A DNA stretch of 64,000 bases from Ursus arctos (taxonomy: Eukaryota > Chordata > Mammalia > Carnivora > Ursidae). The position numbers were made by a program, and so were the translations under genes. The notes beneath the pieces were generated by a model. That model searched no databases and was not told the origin of the DNA. It saw only the letters and a program-made list of their open reading frames with translations. The stretch is from positions 13,960,001 through 14,024,000 of the forward strand of contig NW_026622886.1 in the NCBI RefSeq assembly GCF_023065955.2, read 5' to 3'. Shown here piece by piece: positions 59,326 to 64,000 of this stretch; positions within the stretch are counted from its first letter, which is position 1, and every line of letters begins with the position of its first letter.

Positions 59326-62300
59326 TTATACTGCAATTTCATATTACTAGTAACAGTGGATACAGACTTGAGAAAACATCCCAGTTTTCTTTCATCGTCC
59401 ATAATTTTAAGGCATCTTGATAGGTTATCTATAGACAACTATGAAAGACATGTTCTAGATCACATATTTACTTTTTTTGTGAATTCTTCTCAAATCTTGT
59501 CAAATAATAAAGAAAATGCTGAGGTACCAACATCTTAAAGCTTATAATGAAAGCTAACAGTTGCCAGCCTTACCCCTTTCTCAACCCCAAACCTATTACT
59601 TAGCACAAATACTCTCAAGAGTTTGCTTTTACTCTTTTTGGCTATTTCCATGTGGGTGTTCCATTGTTCTTTGATCAATTTTATATATTACTTAATATTT
59701 CCTGCTATGATACAAGACAATATACGTTGTATGACTTTCACTTCCTTTTGCCCTCCACCCAGCCATCCAATCACTATTCTTATTCTGTTATATTGCCTTA
59801 GTTTAATAACTTGAAATGACTTAAAATTCAGTTTCTTGTTCAAATGTAAATAGATATTATATTTACAAATTAACACAAAGTGGTAAAAAAAAAAAAAAAA
59901 AGCAGATTCTGACACTACATTGACCTGGACTTGATTTCCATTTTTATGCGACCCTGAGCCATTAAATCCATCTCTGAAATATAAAGGCCAATTCCAAGTT
60001 TAGGGTCTAGACTAAATAAAAACAATGCATTAAAAAAAAACTTTGTAATTGGACTTGGAATAGCTGTTTCATGTTGAAACAGAAATAAAGAGAAGTGTGA
60101 CAAGTTAAATTTTACTTTCACCATGCAACACAAAAGATGGGGAACTCTGTAAACCAGGCTAAAGGGGACAATGGTATTTTCTGTGATTTCCTCATAATGA
60201 ATGATGCTTGATCTGAGCATCTGTTACATTCTATTTATACTCTGCAAATAAAAATTGGTAGTTCCTGTCCTGAGAGGTATTTTTAATACAAATTGTCAAA
60301 TGCAACATTTTTACAAAATAGGAAACAGTGATATATCAAAACTTGATATAAATATCTAAAATAAATCCTCACATGTAACATTTTTGGACTAAAAAGGCTG
60401 CAAAAAACACCATTTTTGTAATTGAGAGTTTGTTTTCAATTCCCCATAGTGAAATCAGTGTTTCTGACAGTGTTAAGATGAATAATGGTATTTAAGAAGA
60501 GGGAGAGGTATGTTCTGTCTTCTTTACAAACTTTCCCTGCATCAGACTGTGTTCAAGATATATTTTTTAAGAAGGAAGAAAATAAATTTAGCTCTTCTGA
60601 AGGATCTGAAATTGGAAACCCTAGATTCACATGTGGGATATTCCACTGGTTCTAGAAAAACTTTCCATCTCTGTGTCTTAACTTTATAGTGCTTACTAAA
60701 TTCTATTTAGCATGCTATAAGCTATAGAGGCTTCACAAGAGAGGATGCTTCATAAGTGCTATTGTAAAAAGACCCACGAATCACTCTTTCATATTAGTGT
60801 TGTGTAACTATAAATCTAGTGATATTGCAAGATCATTCTCTTACAAAAGAAAGCTCAACATTGTATTAGAAGGAATACACAGACTGATTCACCCACACCA
60901 GTCACTGTAGAAACTAAAGATGTTTTTTCAAATGATTAACACTGAGTAGTTCTAAGGACTCAATTCTGGACTGGATCCTGACTGGAGAACCACATGTGGC
61001 TAATAGAGGGTAGATGTTTTTCAGGTCTAAAATGGAAAGAATAATTCTAGTACTTGAGGCAGTAATGGCTGACTTTCAACAAAATTGTTTGTTTCTCAGG
61101 ATTGGCGAAACAGTGACCTCCTAACTTATAAGGCATCCTTGCACTAGGAGTTCCAAAGACGGCTTGGAAATCAGAGCTGCAAAGCTCTGAAGGACAGGAA
61201 GGATCTGTGAGTCCTGTAGGCAGTTCTCCATGGAGGGGGAGTGGGGGTGTCTTCCAATCTCCTGCTGAGTTCTGTTGCTCTGATAATACACATTCTTACA
61301 CAGGAAGGGATGAAAAAAACTCAGGATTAGGAGCAGTTGCACGATAAAAACTATGAGACCTTCAGCATTACTATAATGTTGCTTATTCTCTTAACTTGCA
61401 TGATAAATCTACAGAAAAGCTTGAGATGAATGTATGAGAGTATGGCCTTGCAAGACAACAAGCCTCGTGAGTGCTAAGGTTCTGTCCATTTTGTACATGA
61501 CCTTCATCTCTGAGGAAATTAAGCATAGTAGAAGTTTACTACTAACTATCTACCACAATTAAGGGCTTAGGTTGGGGTTAGGTCACTAGTTACGGTTGTA
61601 TGGTCTTGAGATAAATTTTTATTTAAATCTGTCCAAGCTTCTTAAATATAAAATTTTTGAAATAACCTTGGGCAGAAGATAGAGTTTTAGGTTCCACAAA
61701 ACACAATCCTTGTTCCAGAAATTAGTCATTTGGTTTTCCTTGTGGCTGCCTTTTCTACAGCTTTTCTTCGTTCGTTTTGTGTGTTCAAATGGTTGTGAAA
61801 AGATTCTTCAGAAAATTCTCTCTACATGCATCATATAAGTCAAAATATGTGCATATGTCCCTCAGCAAAGGGAAAAGAAAATGCAAATATCTAAGGGAAG
61901 AATTTGGCACATATTTTTAGAAAACACAATTTTGTTACTCAGCAAATGAGAGCAAGGAACACAGATACCAATGCCCAAAATAGCTTGTTTTCCTAAGCAC
62001 CCCAAATTTACTAAACTCACATCACACATCAAAAAAACAAAAAAAAAACCAAAAAAACAAAACAAAACAAAACAAAAACACCAACACTTAAAGAGGAAGA
62101 GATTCAAATGAAGGATGATTAGTGTTATTTCCAAATCACACCACTGACTGTTCTGAAAGACACCACATTCACCTTCAACACAATGAGAAATGAAACAGAA
62201 GTCCGAAGTAACTCCTATAGTTTTTCTACCACATAATTTCAAAGCCATGTGGAAGATCTTAGCTTCCGGTCACACAAAAAATCCATTTCACAAATAAAAC

Positions 62301-62559
62301 ACACATATAATTTCACCCAGCTTCAGATCTACTCAGGAAGAGTAGCCAGGTTCTTTAGGTTCAGTAAAGAAGCTTCAGCCACAATTCTCAATATTTGTTT
62401 CCAGATAAAGTGATGAGAAAAACACCAAAATTTCACACTCAACTAATTCTTGTCTTCAAGAGGAAAAAAAAAAAAAAATGGCACAGCTGAAAAACAAAAA
62501 CAACAACAAAAAACACTTGTAAGAATTTAAAGACATAGGTCTTAGTTACGGAGCACCGA

Positions 62560-62735
62560 TTACTAATTTTATACTTTTGGGCAAGCAACTTCATTTCCTG
62601 AGCCATAGTAAAATAGTAATAATTCCACCTCACGGACTGCTGGAAGAACTAAGTGAGATGTCGGAGAAATATTTGTGAAAGCCCTTTGGAAACAATGAAG
62701 CATCATTTAACGTGAGGTGGTTGTATTATGATCAT
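62560..62735 (+). repeat. MIR
   Basis: TTGGGCAAGCAACTTCATTT, CACCTCACGGACTGCTGGAA and GAACTAAGTGAGATG. Confidence 0.6.
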
Positions 62736-63304
62736 TACTGTTGTAAAGAATAGCCATCCATTTGCTTTTTCCTTACTTTTTCCCTAAAGAATGAGTTGAA
62801 TCTCCACTCTCATTTTGGCAGAATTAGAGATAAGACAGCCTTCATTTGGCTTTTTAAAAATCTCTCCTTACTTGCTCCTTGTCTCTCCCTGTCCTTTTCC
62901 TCATAGCTCCTGGTACTCTCTCTCACAAGAGAACATGAAAGGCACTTGCCGAGTTCAGTCTATTCCCTAATTTGAGATCAGACCTTGACATGAGGGCCAG
63001 AAAGTAATACCTAAAACTCAGCGAAATGGGAATGTGTTCTATAATACCGGAACCAGAAAAAGGGAGGACAGAAAAATTAAGGCCTAATGCAGAATACAAC
63101 AAAAAAAGAAGCCACAAAGTGGATCATCACTTTCCAATGGAATCTTACTGATCCCTTCTTTAGTATGGTCTTCTTACGCTAAGGTTTGAACTATTATAGG
63201 GCCTGTAATTTAAATTTTCCAAGGCTTTGTTACACTGATTTGCTAGAAATATATTGCCACCACATCATTTGAAGAAGACGGTAACATTGGCACATTGAAT
63301 GAGA

Positions 63305-63505
63305 GAATCAGACTACCTGATGTGGAATCTTGCCTCTGCCATCTACTGGCTGTTTGTCCTTGGGCAAGTTATTTAACATTCTCTGTGCCTTAGTTTCCCC
63401 AGCCATAAAAATAAGGATAAAGGCATGAGAATATTAGGGAAATTAAATGAGATAAAGAATGCAAGCAGCTTAACAGTTCTTGAGGTTGAGAATATGGTAG
63501 AGCAA
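63305..63505 (+). repeat. MIR
   Basis: GTCCTTGGGCAAGTTATTTA, TGTGCCTTAGTTTCCCCAGC and AATTAAATGAGATAAAGAAT form a good match to the MIR core. Confidence 0.75.
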
Positions 63506-64000
63506 TTAATAAATTGTAGCTATAATTTTATTTCTGTCAAACGCTTAATACCTCTGTATACAGACAGAACTAACTACATTCTAGCTTCACTGGAAACAAC
63601 AAAATCCTAAAGTCTCTCTTGTGTGAAATCAAATCATCCCAGCATTTAGACACCATATATACATAAGGAAAAAATAATCATGCATAAAGGGCTGCTCAGA
63701 TTTGAAGTTAAAAGATAAAAGGAATTGTGTTAGAAATTATTTGAGAAAACCATGAAACATATCAGTAAAAATGCCATTTTACAAACTCCAAAAGAGAAGA
63801 AAGGACAAATTCTGGGATTGATGATATTCCTCTGGGACTGTATGATTGGCCTAACAGATAAAGGAAAAGAAAGAGAAGAAATATTTTAAGATTGCAGAAG
63901 GCTTCTAATTCTATTTTATATGGCATAGTCATTAAACTGGGATAATGTGATCTATGCCCACTAAGTTTTACAGTTTCGAATTAAAAAAATTGCAATCAAT

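Larger units (their letters stand above)
55111..64000 (-). other. ANO4: ANO4 upstream phase-1 intron (partial)
   Basis: Intron sequence upstream of the 105-nt exon, continuing past the window end; at least 8,890 bp. It ends with the pyrimidine tract and AG at 55111-55112. Recognisable content is limited to an L2 tail near 56040, MIR remnants near 56210, 56780, 62560 and 63305, one SINE at 57233 and an L2-like stretch near 58960. The sequence is AT-rich. I looked for the first coding exon of ANO4 and did not see it. Confidence 0.8.

Noticed and set aside
1..64000. A novel defence, biosynthetic or mobile-gene system
   Set aside because: Apart from ANO4 exons, all protein-like signals trace to L1 or L2 remnants or microsatellites; no gene cluster or structural RNA was found.

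Overview
The window is mammalian nuclear DNA from inside a protein-coding gene of a carnivoran. tRNA-Lys-derived carnivore SINEs (SINEC/CAN-SINE), carnivore L1 copies, MaLR LTRs, MIR and L2 relics, and AT-rich intron sequence all point to Carnivora. The SINE subtype with an ACAGCGGTTAAGCGTCTGCC head, next to the more canid-like GTCATGATCCCAGGGTCC type, suggests an arctoid such as a bear or pinniped; that refinement is inference.

The only protein-coding gene I can support is ANO4 (anoctamin-4, TMEM16D), on the minus strand. Three consecutive N-terminal coding exons are present, each with canonical splice sites and joining in frame: 55110-55006 (105 nt), 43133-42997 (137 nt) and 40407-40249 (159 nt). 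Together they encode 133 contiguous residues: the acidic cytosolic N-terminus and the start of the anoctamin dimerisation domain. The start codon exon lies beyond 64000. Everything below 40249 is the next intron, at least 40 kb long, and no further exon was found in it.

Layout: 1-40248 is the large downstream intron, rich in mobile elements. It holds five younger L1 insertions, one older L1, ten SINEs, three MaLR LTRs, long L2 remnants, many MIRs and several microsatellites. 40249-43133 carries two exons around a 2.6 kb intron containing an old L1 tail. 43134-55005 is an 11.9 kb intron with three SINEs in its distal half. 55111-64000 is upstream intron with a single SINE and is otherwise nearly free of recognisable young repeats.

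The most notable material is the L1 set. All seven L1 copies have their 3' end toward the + side, antisense to ANO4. Three carry classic 5' inversions (twin priming). Two of these three sit 140 bp apart inside the same older repeat, one with an exact 27-bp junction duplication and one with locally copied filler at the junction. A fourth L1, with its 5' end intact, is bracketed by one target-site duplication and has an internal inverted segment. I found no sign of a novel gene system: no operon, CRISPR array, toxin system or structural RNA gene. Most open reading frames are chance frames or fragments of L1 and L2.
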